57,803 nt of DNA. It comes from Opitutia bacterium UBA977. GTDB taxonomy: Bacteria > Verrucomicrobiota > Verrucomicrobiia > Opitutales > Coraliomargaritaceae. Below the pieces are notes generated by a model. The model was not told the origin of the DNA, searched no databases, and saw only the letters and a program-made list of their open reading frames with translations. Each line of letters begins with the position of its first letter. Within the stretch, counting starts at the first letter, position 1. Positions 26,501-34,530 of this stretch are shown piece after piece. The DNA lies in the NCBI GenBank assembly GCA_002292345.1, contig DBBT01000048.1, forward strand, positions 1 through 57,803, in the 5' to 3' direction. Both the position numbers and the translations under genes were made by a program.

Positions 26501-28297
26501 GTGACGATCGGTGGCGGCTCGGCCACGTCCGCTGCGCCCACGCTGTTTGTCAGTTCGATCGATGCCGCGACGCTGACCTTACAGTCGGACAAAGCACTGC
26601 GCACGGTGATTGCCGAGGCACTACCGAAGTCCGGTGGAGTGGTGCGCCTGCCCGCGACAATCGACGGTGCGATGGTGCGCGTCCAGTTACCTGCGGCGAT
26701 TTCAGGTGAGATGCTTCGAGTGTTGGTCGAGGATGTCGATGGCAAGGTCGGGTTGCCTGCGATCACCTATGCCGGTGAACCGAGTGAAGATATTTGGCAG
26801 GATGATATTATCTACTACGCATTTACAGATCGTTTTAATGATGGCAATCCAGTGAACAACCTGTCCGTCGATGACCCTAAAGTATTGCCAGCTGCGAACT
26901 ACCACGGCGGCGACTTTGAGGGCATTACTCAAAAAATGGAATCGGGCTATTTTGAAGACCTCGGTGTAAATGTGATTTGGCTCGCGCCTTTGAATCAAAA
27001 TCCCTCAGACGCGTGGGTTGAGTATCTGGAGCCGTTCCGCTCTTATACTGGCTATCACGGTTATTGGCCAATTGAGCGTTATGGCGTGGAGACACGTTTC
27101 GGTGGTGAATCTGCGCTTAAAGAACTCGTGAGTGAGGTGCATGGTCAAGACATGAAGGTGTTGGCTGATTTCGTGTTGAAGCATGTGCACCAAGACAGCG
27201 CGATCCGTGCCGAGCACCCAGAACTGTTTGGGCAATTAAAGTTAAGCGATGGTTCACGTAATTTACGCCGCTGGAATGATAACCCATACACTACATGGTT
27301 TGAGCCGTTTTTGCCTGCGTTCGATTTTCGAAATCCTGAGACGGTTGAGTTCCTGTTAGAAGATGCGGTGCATTGGATGGGGGCGTATAATTTGGATGGC
27401 TACCGTCTCGATGCGGTGAAACATATCCGACCTGATTTCTGGTGGCGCTTCCGCACACGCATGCGCGATCAATTTCCTGAGGCGAATCATTATTTCGTCG
27501 GTGAGACGTTTCAAAACCGTCATGTGATCTCTGATTTTGTTGGTGGTAATATGCTCGATGGTCAGTTCGACTTTCCGCTCTACGATGTGCTGGTGCCGTG
27601 CTTTGCACAGGGGCAGGGCGACTTTGTTCAACTCGAAGCGGCGCTGCGTCAGTCCGAGGAAGTGTATGGTCGCAGTGTCCGTATGTCGGCTCTGCTTGGT
27701 AATCATGATAAGCCGCGCTTCATGGCGTATGCCGATGGTGACTTGCCTGACCCGGACGAGGCTGATGAAGAAGAAGTCGGCTGGAGTCGCCAGTTAAAAG
27801 TCGATGATGTGGCGGCCTATGAGAAATTAAAGCAGGCGATGACGTTTTTGCTGACGATCGATGGTGTGCCGATGATTTATTATGGCGATGAAATAGGCAT
27901 GACTGGAGCGGGTGATCCAGATAATCGGCGTATGTTGCGTTTTGGTGATGATGTCTCGTCGGCCGAAGCAAAGGTGCGAGAGCATTTCTCAAAGTTGGCG
28001 CATGCGCGCCGCACGCATCCGTCGCTGTATCTGGGCAGTCGACGTGTTTTGGTCGCCGATGCGAATCGCTATGCGTATGTGCGAGCCTATGCAGATGATC
28101 GTGCCTTGGTGCTGTTTAACCGTTCAGACGAGTGGGTCACTTTTGAGCTCGAATTGAATCCAGAAATTACGAACGGCGAGTTGCTGGATGTGTTGAGTCA
28201 CACTCGAATTTCCGTGCGTGATGGCAGCGCCACGGTGTCTGTGAGCCCGATGTCTTCTGCAGTTTATACGAATAGTCAGGAGTCGCATGCGAACTAG
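23531..28297 (+). CDS. Surface lipoprotein with two GH13 alpha-amylase modules and a central CBM48-like domain
   Basis: Started at ATG 23531 (a GTG at 23525 and an ATG at 23546 are alternatives) the protein has 1588 residues. It begins with a lipoprotein signal ending in the lipobox VAGC (Cys22). GH13 module 1 has Asp462 ('DGFRVDMAHM'), Glu491 ('FFYAEAYND') and Asp570 ('AENHDEIRL'). A glycogen-binding CBM48/E-set-like domain spans about 910-995 ('VAMVGELNQWN', 'VLYKYVIDGRWETDP'). GH13 module 2 starts near 1087, with Asp1294 ('DGYRLDAVKHI'), Glu1325 ('FVGETF') and Asp1393 ('LGNHDK'). Both triads look intact. It is probably anchored in the outer membrane and cuts glucans before uptake, analogous to SusG. 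It overlaps the next gene by 11 bp. Confidence 0.93.
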   Translation: MSPHTMLLRLTSLFCACSVAGCLDASDLSLKIPVQSDIAESSLWVALDAGPGFGSTVVEVAVEQRVFLAFQADVILKIEGNAVLEARHYQNYKWQAAPVDAFKVTALGDAIQLQLKAPGREFDRVRAVQWFTLNEHVIVTSDQARIARSAEDLYVPEYYSVSPAGALELKGRFGAIDAKPRIYQMLPRLFGNANETRQVNGTLAENGAGKFSALNERVLAGFRVDGFTHIWLTGVLQQATSTDYSAVGQAPDDPDLLKGIAGSPYAIRDYFDVSPDFADEPAKRLEEFQALTERMQAAGLSVVIDFVPNHVARSYESDIRPDLVFGNKDRTGLYFDPDNNFFYLTPEVAEGSGPLRLPTVDRHTGKIINETARLVGNADGYFGPERVHGRVTGNNVASWRPSNGDWYETVKLNYGFDFLNRDRAPDYPSAISPRKRVPDTWQKMDAIIAYWQELGVDGFRVDMAHMVPPEFWKWMIHRAQTRAPDVFFYAEAYNDDPAKVPSRDPAIRENDSVMLTLLDAGFQAVYDDPGYDTLEHLTAGELWANDLDAVESELGGFFFDCAVRYAENHDEIRLAHPETWGAQGMEVGRPVSATLFGLSRGPVMVYHGQEVGEPGLGREGFGGDDQRTSIFDYWSLPELNKWWNDGAADGAGLSDAQRALRAWYVRLMHLLGEPAFASGVSIPLNAANQANPYFGKVADVGPSGHWLHAYVRSDRRQDSSYLVTSNFHPSATLRHVRVRLPEAAVAALDLTETTDEWLVLKDQLALDGQPVRAIRVSEALREGIYLDQLAPLASYYWEIQTADSLSEGIQESPRVDAGQAFLGAPPVTRLRAGESVSLDLRRFGNPGATHRFAATGGDGISVSIDRLNHRLIVSTDVAASGLHAVRLGLEPLSGQGRTLESSLPLVIDSVPMHTFRLQGYEDAASVAMVGELNQWNASADPLQRIEGGWARSGAYPAGRVLYKYVIDGRWETDPANSDREADGHGGFNSVVTIGGGSATSAAPTLFVSSIDAATLTLQSDKALRTVIAEALPKSGGVVRLPATIDGAMVRVQLPAAISGEMLRVLVEDVDGKVGLPAITYAGEPSEDIWQDDIIYYAFTDRFNDGNPVNNLSVDDPKVLPAANYHGGDFEGITQKMESGYFEDLGVNVIWLAPLNQNPSDAWVEYLEPFRSYTGYHGYWPIERYGVETRFGGESALKELVSEVHGQDMKVLADFVLKHVHQDSAIRAEHPELFGQLKLSDGSRNLRRWNDNPYTTWFEPFLPAFDFRNPETVEFLLEDAVHWMGAYNLDGYRLDAVKHIRPDFWWRFRTRMRDQFPEANHYFVGETFQNRHVISDFVGGNMLDGQFDFPLYDVLVPCFAQGQGDFVQLEAALRQSEEVYGRSVRMSALLGNHDKPRFMAYADGDLPDPDEADEEEVGWSRQLKVDDVAAYEKLKQAMTFLLTIDGVPMIYYGDEIGMTGAGDPDNRRMLRFGDDVSSAEAKVREHFSKLAHARRTHPSLYLGSRRVLVADANRYAYVRAYADDRALVLFNRSDEWVTFELELNPEITNGELLDVLSHTRISVRDGSATVSVSPMSSAVYTNSQESHAN

Positions 28298-31200
28298 TGG
28301 TGCATCCATTAGCGATGAGGCTGATTCCCCGAAGCTTGCTTCACTTTTTGTGGAGGGCAACGCCCCGTCGTTGCCATTGTGCAAAACAGGCGTGTGGAAA
28401 CGACAGAGCGTTGTTTTCTTGTGGTCATGTCGCCTGCGGCTCGGAACCCTCCAGGAATATGTCTCGGGGCTGGTCTCTCGGGGCATTGCTGGCTGTGTTG
28501 TTTGGCTGACGCTTTGTCTGGCCTGTTTGCCCACGTCAATGCTCCGCGCAGAGGCACAGGTGCAGGCGTTTCCGGATTTGGATTTGCCGACACTGGGGCA
28601 ACGGGCGCAGGCAGCGTTGCAAGCACACCCAGATCAAGCGATTCCGTATATGATCGAGATTCGTGGGCGCCTGTCGGGCGCTGCGAGCGCTGAGTATTTA
28701 GCCATCTATCGTGAGAATATATTTATGTTGGGCCTCGCTCACATGAAGTGGTTTCAAGCGTCTGGAGATGCGGCGCATTTAAGCGAAGCGATCCCGTATT
28801 GGGATGAGTTTGTGAAAAACTTTTTGTCGGATGAGCGGCATCTGCTGGCGATGTTCAATTGGGCGGATTGCCTCTATGGTGTCGAGCAGTGGGACGGTGC
28901 GGTCAGTCGCTATCAGGATGTGTTTGGTATTTATAATCAGCAAATCGCTGCAGATGATTTACTTGGTTTGCTCAATCGCTTGGTCGTTGCCGCTGCGGCT
29001 GCCGAGCGTGATGCGGACATTCAAGCGATCTTGCGGCAGTGCCTTGAGCCGACGTATAGTTCGGAGATTCGATTGTTCTGTTTGAATGCATTGTTTGACC
29101 GTGCACTCGTGACCAGTGATTTGAATGATCTCATGGCGCTCGTGGCGGAGATCAACGCAGACCGCGGTTTTCGTTATGATCTTGGGATTAACCTCAGACT
29201 ACTCAGTGTCGGCGATCGCTTTGAAGAGGAGGAGCAATATTTAGAGGCGGGGCTGTTATTCTCGATGGTGCTGCCAGTGGAGCAGTTGTTGTTCGTGGTC
29301 GAAGATCGATTAATTGAGCTAGAAGAGCGGCTGTTCAAACGACAGTATATCGCATCCAAGAAATCGGCGTTGGTCGTCGAGCGCGATCAGCTGCGGGAGC
29401 AACGTGCATTGCTGGCAGGGGCTCCGAAATACACTGCTAATTTACGCTGGCGACAGGCGCGTGTGCTACGCCTGATGGGGCGCACCTATGAGGCATATTT
29501 TGGGTTTCGCCGATTGATCGAGGACTATCCGCAACATGTACAGGTGGAGCAGTTCCGTTATGCAGCGATCTTGCAAGGATTGGAGTGTGGCTACAAGGCG
29601 GAGGCGGTTGAGATGGCTGAAGCGTATTTGGACGAACCTGCTTTTGTCCTGTTTGAAAAACCGATCGCGGTACAGCTAGCACGATTATATAAGCAGGGTG
29701 GTGAGGTCGATAAGCTATATGTCTTAGCCGATGAGTTCTTACACCGTTTTCCATTTGATCCTGTGTCGGCGCAGATGACGCATTCGCTCGGGCATGCTTG
29801 GTTTGTTAAAGGCGATACCGAGGCGATTTTAGAGGACTTCCCGATTTGGAGTGAAGAGTTTCCTGACGGAGCGTTTATCGACAGTGTGAAGTATTGGTCC
29901 GGCATGGCTTATTTGTTTGTGGGCGATTTTGAGCAGGCGCTACGTGCGTTTAAGGCGTTGATTGAAGCGCATGCCGGTAGTGTGTATTTTCAAGAGGCAC
30001 GATTTCGTTGTGGCGTCGCTTATTTCGGCAAAGGAGATTACGCGCAGGCACGAGCCATTTTCGAGGAATGGGTGGCAGTCGCTGGGAATCATCCGTTACA
30101 AGCCGAAGCGCATGTCTTCTTGGGCGATCTGGATGCCATGGAGGCGGCGGTGGAGGCTGCGCTGCAGAACTACGAGTTGGTCGAGACATATCAAGGGGCG
30201 CAGTCATTAATTGATCATGCATATTTTGAGTCTGCAGCACTGCTGCTAGCGAATCGACGCTTTGCGAATCATGATCTGTGCCTGCAGCGCTACTTAGATC
30301 GTTTTCCCGATTCACCTGCGGGTGCAGAAGCTGTGATGCGCATGGCGGATGCTAATTTAGAGCGGGGTGCAGTCGCTGCGGCATTTGATTTTTACCGTGA
30401 TGGGATCAGCCGATTTGGTAATAAAATCGATTCAGACCATGTGGATTTATTGATTGATGCGTGGTGGCGATCCGATGCAGCCATTCGCGAAGGTTTTGAA
30501 GCAACGAATCAGTTTATCAGACAGTTGCTCGCAGATGAAGATTTCCGTAGTGAGATGCTTAATAACCGCGTGGCACAGATCGGTTATTTCCAAGAGAATT
30601 CATCTATACCAGTGCCGCTGCAGGAGTCGTTGACGATTCGTCAGCCGCTCTACGATGCATTGAAAGATGTTACAGATGCCTCGGTCGAAGGCAGTGGTCG
30701 CTCACTGGAGATCAACGATTATCCTGAGCTTGCTGATTGGATGCGTCAGTCGCGCAATCAACTGGATCAATTGCCTGACGAGTTGCCCGCAGCAGTCTTT
30801 AAAGAGATGCGCAAACAAGCGGTGGCTGATGGTGCGTGGGCTTTGGCGCTACGTTTACTTCGAGTATTGAACCAGCGTGCAGATGTGGAAGTGAGTCCTG
30901 TTGAACTGGGCTTCGACGAGGTTGAGTTGGCGAGTCCGGCGACGTTGGTCTGGATCGCAGGCATCGAAGCGCAGAAAGACCCAATCGAAGCACGTGGTTT
31001 GCTGTTGCAGGCGATTGAGCGTGCACCAGCGGGACCCGCCGTGGTTGATGCATTGTTTATGCTTGCTGAATTAGAGGCAGAGGACGGCTTTTTCGATTCA
31101 GCAGCGGATTACTATGAGCGTATTTTGAATGATCACTTCGATAGTGAGCGTGCCCAGCAGTCTGCTCGAGGACGGGGTGATGCGCTGCGTCTTGCGCGTC

Positions 31201-31532
31201 GTTATGATGATGCGATTAAAGCGTATAGTTTGATCTTGAATCAACGCGATTGGCGCGGGGAAATCTGGGCGGAAGCGACTTTTAATATTGGTCGATGCTT
31301 CCTGGATCAGGAGCAACTTGGCAAGGCGCAAGGATTCTTCGAACGCACTTATTTGGCCTATAGTGGTTATCCGATTTGGGCAGGTAAGGCTGCGATGGAG
31401 AGTGCTGCGTTGCTGGAAGCCAGCGGCGATGTCGAGTCTGCCCGTCGCACTTATAAGTTCTTTGTGGATTCACCCCGAGGCTCAGAGTCGCCATTGTATG
31501 AGGTCGCCCGTCAACGTATGAAAACGCTATAA
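28287..31532 (+). CDS. Tetratricopeptide-repeat secreted protein of the ExbBD operon
   Basis: The protein is a long array of helical repeats of TPR type, such as 'LLFSMVLPVEQLLFVVEDR', 'AKGDYAQARAIFEEWV'-like units ('GKGDYAQARAIFEEW') and 'AIKAYSLILNQRDW'. The N-terminus is uncertain. The ATG at 28287 overlaps the amylase gene, and the first ~28 codons are made of a dispersed repeat. A secretion-like segment 'GCVVWLTLCLACLPTSMLRAEA' only begins about 70 residues in. The true start may be a non-ATG codon near 28400-28470. It precedes the 31538 gene by 5 bp. TPR proteins scaffold complexes, and its fixed place with ExbB/ExbD suggests a periplasmic partner of the motor. No enzymatic motif is seen. 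Confidence 0.88.
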   Translation: MRTSGASISDEADSPKLASLFVEGNAPSLPLCKTGVWKRQSVVFLWSCRLRLGTLQEYVSGLVSRGIAGCVVWLTLCLACLPTSMLRAEAQVQAFPDLDLPTLGQRAQAALQAHPDQAIPYMIEIRGRLSGAASAEYLAIYRENIFMLGLAHMKWFQASGDAAHLSEAIPYWDEFVKNFLSDERHLLAMFNWADCLYGVEQWDGAVSRYQDVFGIYNQQIAADDLLGLLNRLVVAAAAAERDADIQAILRQCLEPTYSSEIRLFCLNALFDRALVTSDLNDLMALVAEINADRGFRYDLGINLRLLSVGDRFEEEEQYLEAGLLFSMVLPVEQLLFVVEDRLIELEERLFKRQYIASKKSALVVERDQLREQRALLAGAPKYTANLRWRQARVLRLMGRTYEAYFGFRRLIEDYPQHVQVEQFRYAAILQGLECGYKAEAVEMAEAYLDEPAFVLFEKPIAVQLARLYKQGGEVDKLYVLADEFLHRFPFDPVSAQMTHSLGHAWFVKGDTEAILEDFPIWSEEFPDGAFIDSVKYWSGMAYLFVGDFEQALRAFKALIEAHAGSVYFQEARFRCGVAYFGKGDYAQARAIFEEWVAVAGNHPLQAEAHVFLGDLDAMEAAVEAALQNYELVETYQGAQSLIDHAYFESAALLLANRRFANHDLCLQRYLDRFPDSPAGAEAVMRMADANLERGAVAAAFDFYRDGISRFGNKIDSDHVDLLIDAWWRSDAAIREGFEATNQFIRQLLADEDFRSEMLNNRVAQIGYFQENSSIPVPLQESLTIRQPLYDALKDVTDASVEGSGRSLEINDYPELADWMRQSRNQLDQLPDELPAAVFKEMRKQAVADGAWALALRLLRVLNQRADVEVSPVELGFDEVELASPATLVWIAGIEAQKDPIEARGLLLQAIERAPAGPAVVDALFMLAELEAEDGFFDSAADYYERILNDHFDSERAQQSARGRGDALRLARRYDDAIKAYSLILNQRDWRGEIWAEATFNIGRCFLDQEQLGKAQGFFERTYLAYSGYPIWAGKAAMESAALLEASGDVESARRTYKFFVDSPRGSESPLYEVARQRMKTL
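28313..28373 (+). repeat. Dispersed 62-bp repeat, copy 2 (inside a coding frame)
   Basis: It matches copy 1 at 21891-21952, with CCCCGAAGCTTGCTTC, TTTTTGTGGAGGGCAACG and CCGTCGTTGC shared. It falls within the annotated 5' part of the TPR gene, just past the amylase stop, so that part of the frame may really be intergenic. Confidence 0.8.
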
Positions 31533-31537
31533 ATATC

Positions 31538-32632
31538 GTGAATACTCTTATTAACAGATTCTATTGCGCACTCGCTTCGATGCTATTAATTAGCGGCTAC
31601 CACGGGGCGCTTCACGCAGCCGAGCTTCCTGTTCGTATTCAATATCCAACTCAAGTGAACGATGTGATTTTGACTGGAATCGACGGGGACAGTGTAGTCT
31701 TTCGCCCGAAAGGTCGTGATCGAGGTGGGCGCGCTTACCTTAAACTAGATGATCTACTGCAGCAGGGAGTTGTGCTGAATTTTCTCTTTCAGCAATCCTA
31801 TTACGATGCGGTTGCCGCCTTGGATGCAGGGCAGACACGCGAGGCCTTGCCCGTTCTGAAACGTGAAGTTGCACCTTTCCTTGATTACATGTCGCTTAGT
31901 GAAATTCCGGGTAACATGCTGCCCACTGTGCTCTCGTATTTAGAGGCCTTACGTGCAGCGAAGCAGTGGACTGCGGCGACGGATGTGGCGACGCGGATAC
32001 CTGTGGCAATTGCACCGGCGCTCACGCTCGATCAGCTGCGTTCACTGAGTCTCGAATTGCTTGCCGCTGACGAAATCCCCGCTTTGTCGCGATTGCAGCG
32101 GCATTTGTTAAGTGCAAGGCATCTGTCGCAGGATCATCTTGAGGTGTATCTACGATTGGCTAATGATTGGCGCGAGGCAGGCGAGTATGTCAGAGCCTAT
32201 GAGCTTTACCGCAAGGTTCAGATACACGAAGGGCCGAATCAAATCCAAGCGCGTTTGTGGGTAGCGTATTGTAGTTTCTATCTAGGCCACGATCTGGTGC
32301 CGCAAGTATTTTTGGATGAATTGCCGGAGATGGATGTTAACACGGCAGGATATTCTTTGCGCGAATTGATTAAAGCGCGGCTGGCTATTCGCAAAGGAGC
32401 CTTCGCTGCTGCGATGCGTTCGGCCGCAGAGGGCAAAACCTATGCTGTGACAACCGATCCGTGGTATCCAGAATTGCTCTACACGGTTGCAGTTCTTTAT
32501 GGTGAGATGGCCCTGCACGAAGCTTCCATTGCCGCGCACCGCGAAGTCTCTATTCTTTTTTCAGAAACACCGTGGGCGATTCAAAGTTTAAAAGCTCTCG
32601 AAATCACAACCCCTGAAGTATCCACCTTATGA
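31538..32632 (+). CDS. Uncharacterised periplasmic helical-repeat protein
   Basis: The 364-residue protein starts at GTG 31538. It has a signal peptide ('FYCALASMLLISGYHGALHAAE'), a short beta domain ('VRIQYPTQVNDVILTGIDGDSVVFRP') and then helical repeats resembling TPR ('YVRAYELYRKVQIHEGPNQIQ'-like units). No named family is recognised. It lies between the TPR gene (5 bp gap) and exbB, whose ATG overlaps its stop by 4 bp (ATGA). This implies translational coupling and a shared job with the ExbB/ExbD motor. A periplasmic adaptor role is inferred from this position only. Confidence 0.85.
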   Translation: MNTLINRFYCALASMLLISGYHGALHAAELPVRIQYPTQVNDVILTGIDGDSVVFRPKGRDRGGRAYLKLDDLLQQGVVLNFLFQQSYYDAVAALDAGQTREALPVLKREVAPFLDYMSLSEIPGNMLPTVLSYLEALRAAKQWTAATDVATRIPVAIAPALTLDQLRSLSLELLAADEIPALSRLQRHLLSARHLSQDHLEVYLRLANDWREAGEYVRAYELYRKVQIHEGPNQIQARLWVAYCSFYLGHDLVPQVFLDELPEMDVNTAGYSLRELIKARLAIRKGAFAAAMRSAAEGKTYAVTTDPWYPELLYTVAVLYGEMALHEASIAAHREVSILFSETPWAIQSLKALEITTPEVSTL

Positions 32633-33411
32633 AACTATTAATGAATCAACTTACGAAGAATTTACGCACGCGTTCGCTTGCGAGTATTGCGTTTCTCGCC
32701 CTGGCTTCATGCCTGAGCGCGCAAACCGAAATCGTAGTCGAGGCCGCGCCTGCCGAGGAAGCGATTACACTTTGGACGATGTTCCAGCAAGGCGGCTGGG
32801 CGATGTATCCATTGCTGATGTTCTCTGTCGCACTGGTCGGGCTCGCTGCGTATTGTGGCTTACTAATTCGGGAGTCGCGTTTCACGCAACCAGAAGCTCG
32901 TGACGACCTGCGCGTAGCCATCAGTAATCGAGATGCCGACGCTGGGCTTGCGGCTTGCGCTGCGCACGAAGGTTATATGACAAGTATCTTGGAGCTAGGT
33001 TTTCAAACCGTGCAAGAGGGGCACGTCACTTCATCGGCGGTTAACGAAGCATTAGAGGAGCGCGCCAGTAAGGTGCTAGCGAAGCCTCTCGTGTTTGTGC
33101 AATACTTGCAGGTGATCGCCTCGGTCTCGCCAATGATGGGGCTGCTCGGCACAGTCAGTGGTATGGTAAAAGCCTTCCGTAACATCGCCTCGCAAGGACT
33201 CGGCAAGCCTGAGTTGTTGGCCAATAATATTTCGGAAGCCCTAGTCACCACCGCGTCGGGCCTACTGATTGCGATTCCCGCATTGATGGCTTATTTTTAT
33301 TTTAAAAACAAATACATGGCTGCGTCGTCTGGGATTTATGAACAGATCGGTTCGATGACCCGACTGATGGCCAAGCACGGCATGGTCGATGAGTCGAACA
33401 AATCTGCTTAA
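32629..33411 (+). CDS. exbB: ExbB/TolQ/MotA-family proton-channel protein
   Basis: The 260-residue protein begins with a signal-like segment ('SLASIAFLALASCLSAQ'), a short periplasmic stretch and then the ExbB core. TM1 is 'YPLLMFSVALVGLAAYCGLL', and the paired TM2/TM3 are around 'IASVSPMMGLLGTVSGMVKAF' and 'ISEALVTTASGLLIAIPALMAYFYF'. The conserved 'PMMGLLGTV' and 'ALVTTASGLLIAIPA' are diagnostic. With ExbD it forms an inner-membrane motor that uses proton motive force to energise outer-membrane transport. The extra N-terminal region is longer than in E. coli ExbB. Its start overlaps the previous stop, and exbD follows by 29 bp. Confidence 0.95.
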   Translation: MKLLMNQLTKNLRTRSLASIAFLALASCLSAQTEIVVEAAPAEEAITLWTMFQQGGWAMYPLLMFSVALVGLAAYCGLLIRESRFTQPEARDDLRVAISNRDADAGLAACAAHEGYMTSILELGFQTVQEGHVTSSAVNEALEERASKVLAKPLVFVQYLQVIASVSPMMGLLGTVSGMVKAFRNIASQGLGKPELLANNISEALVTTASGLLIAIPALMAYFYFKNKYMAASSGIYEQIGSMTRLMAKHGMVDESNKSA

Positions 33412-33440
33412 TTGATAGCGTTATACCGCAATACAAATTT

Positions 33441-33851
33441 ATGAAACCTCGCGCTATAGAAGACACCATCGACCTTCCGGATCTGACTCCGATGATCGAT
33501 ATCGTCTTTCTGCTGATTGTCTTCTTCATGACGGTCGCTAAAATGCAGGTTCAGCAAATGGTGCCGATCTCGGTACCGATTGCCGAAGCCGCGACGATTC
33601 CCGAAGATCGTGGCGCACGAATGACTGTGACCTTGAAAAACGATGGCTCCATTTTTTTTGGGCCACAGGCAGTCATACTCGAAGATATTGCTCCTTTGAT
33701 CGCTCAAGGCAACGCCACTCAATCCGGTCTCAAAGTGTATATTCGCGCCGATGCCATGGTGCCGTTTAAAGAAGTGCGTAAAGTCTTCGCGGCGGCGGCG
33801 GAGGGTGGGGTGCCCAATGTCGTATTCGCCACCTTCCAAAGCGACAAATAA
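33441..33851 (+). CDS. exbD: ExbD/TolR-family biopolymer transport protein (first copy)
   Basis: The 136-residue protein has a short N-terminus, then 'IDLPDLTPMIDIVFLLIVFFM', which contains the single membrane helix with the proton-relaying Asp of 'PMIDIVF'. A periplasmic alpha/beta domain ends 'VPNVVFATF'. Partner of ExbB in the force-generating complex. A second exbD follows after only 8 bp. The two share the TM sequence but differ in the periplasmic part, so a heteromeric rod is possible. Confidence 0.95.
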   Translation: MKPRAIEDTIDLPDLTPMIDIVFLLIVFFMTVAKMQVQQMVPISVPIAEAATIPEDRGARMTVTLKNDGSIFFGPQAVILEDIAPLIAQGNATQSGLKVYIRADAMVPFKEVRKVFAAAAEGGVPNVVFATFQSDK

Positions 33852-33859
33852 CACTCTCC

Positions 33860-34291
33860 ATGAAAGCACGCAGGCTACAGATTCCAGAAGACAACGTCGA
33901 TCTGACTCCGATGATCGATATCGTTTTCTTGCTGCTGATTTACTTCATGGTCACCACATCGATCATCAAAGAAGAGGCCGATCTGGGCGTGAAACTCCCA
34001 TCCAGTATGGCCGCGCCTCCAGGCACGCCGTTGCCGGAGCAACACTATATCGATATCCTGTTGGATGGCACCATCTTGCTAAATGGTATGCCGACCGATA
34101 ATCCAGGGAACCGCGCCTTGCCGAATCTGACGCGTACCTTGATGCAGCTCAAGCTGTCCTCCGATCGCGCTGGCCTTAAGACGCTGGTGATCCTGCAACC
34201 CGATCCAGAGACTTACCAGCAAAGTGTAGTCAACGTGCTCAACGCACTGAAGGCCGTCGGTATCAGCTCGATTTCATTTGGCGAAGGGTAG
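33860..34291 (+). CDS. exbD: ExbD/TolR-family biopolymer transport protein (second copy)
   Basis: The 143-residue protein has 'VDLTPMIDIVFLLLIYFMV' with the conserved Asp, and a periplasmic domain different from its neighbour ('LPEQHYIDILLDGTILLNG', 'LVILQPDPETYQQSVVNVL', 'GISSISFGEG'). It is last in the operon; about 240 bp without a gene follow. Two ExbD-like proteins with one ExbB suggests specialised subunits. The gene symbol reflects the family only. Confidence 0.94.
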   Translation: MKARRLQIPEDNVDLTPMIDIVFLLLIYFMVTTSIIKEEADLGVKLPSSMAAPPGTPLPEQHYIDILLDGTILLNGMPTDNPGNRALPNLTRTLMQLKLSSDRAGLKTLVILQPDPETYQQSVVNVLNALKAVGISSISFGEG

Positions 34292-34463
34292 TAGGCTAGT
34301 TAGAAGTGCCAGAGGTCCCGACTGCCATGCGTTGAAAGGTTGACTGCGTTCAGCCCAGACGATCAAACTGAAACGGCGTTTGTGACGAACACCGCCATCT
34401 TGATATTAATTTCGTATGCCTACATTATCCGCTGATCAATTATGTATTTTTGGATTTGGGCCA

Positions 34464-34478
34464 GTTCAACTGTCAAGT
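34464..34478. promoter_or_regulatory. Putative LacI-family operator, malQ unit
   Basis: GTTCAACTGTCAAGT matches the site at 23455 in 13 of 15 positions. It lies 67 bp upstream of the ATG at 34531, in the gap after the exbD genes. Confidence 0.62.
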
Positions 34479-34530
34479 AGAGAGCAAGTTTTCAGTCTGC
34501 GAAGCGGCCTTCTAAGGTATATTTAACTTA

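Noticed and set aside
34326..34350. GTTGAAAGGTTGACTG in the gap before the malQ unit
   Set aside because: Two half-like words occur, but the centre and spacing differ from the TTCAAC-W-GT consensus; the stronger site is at 34464.
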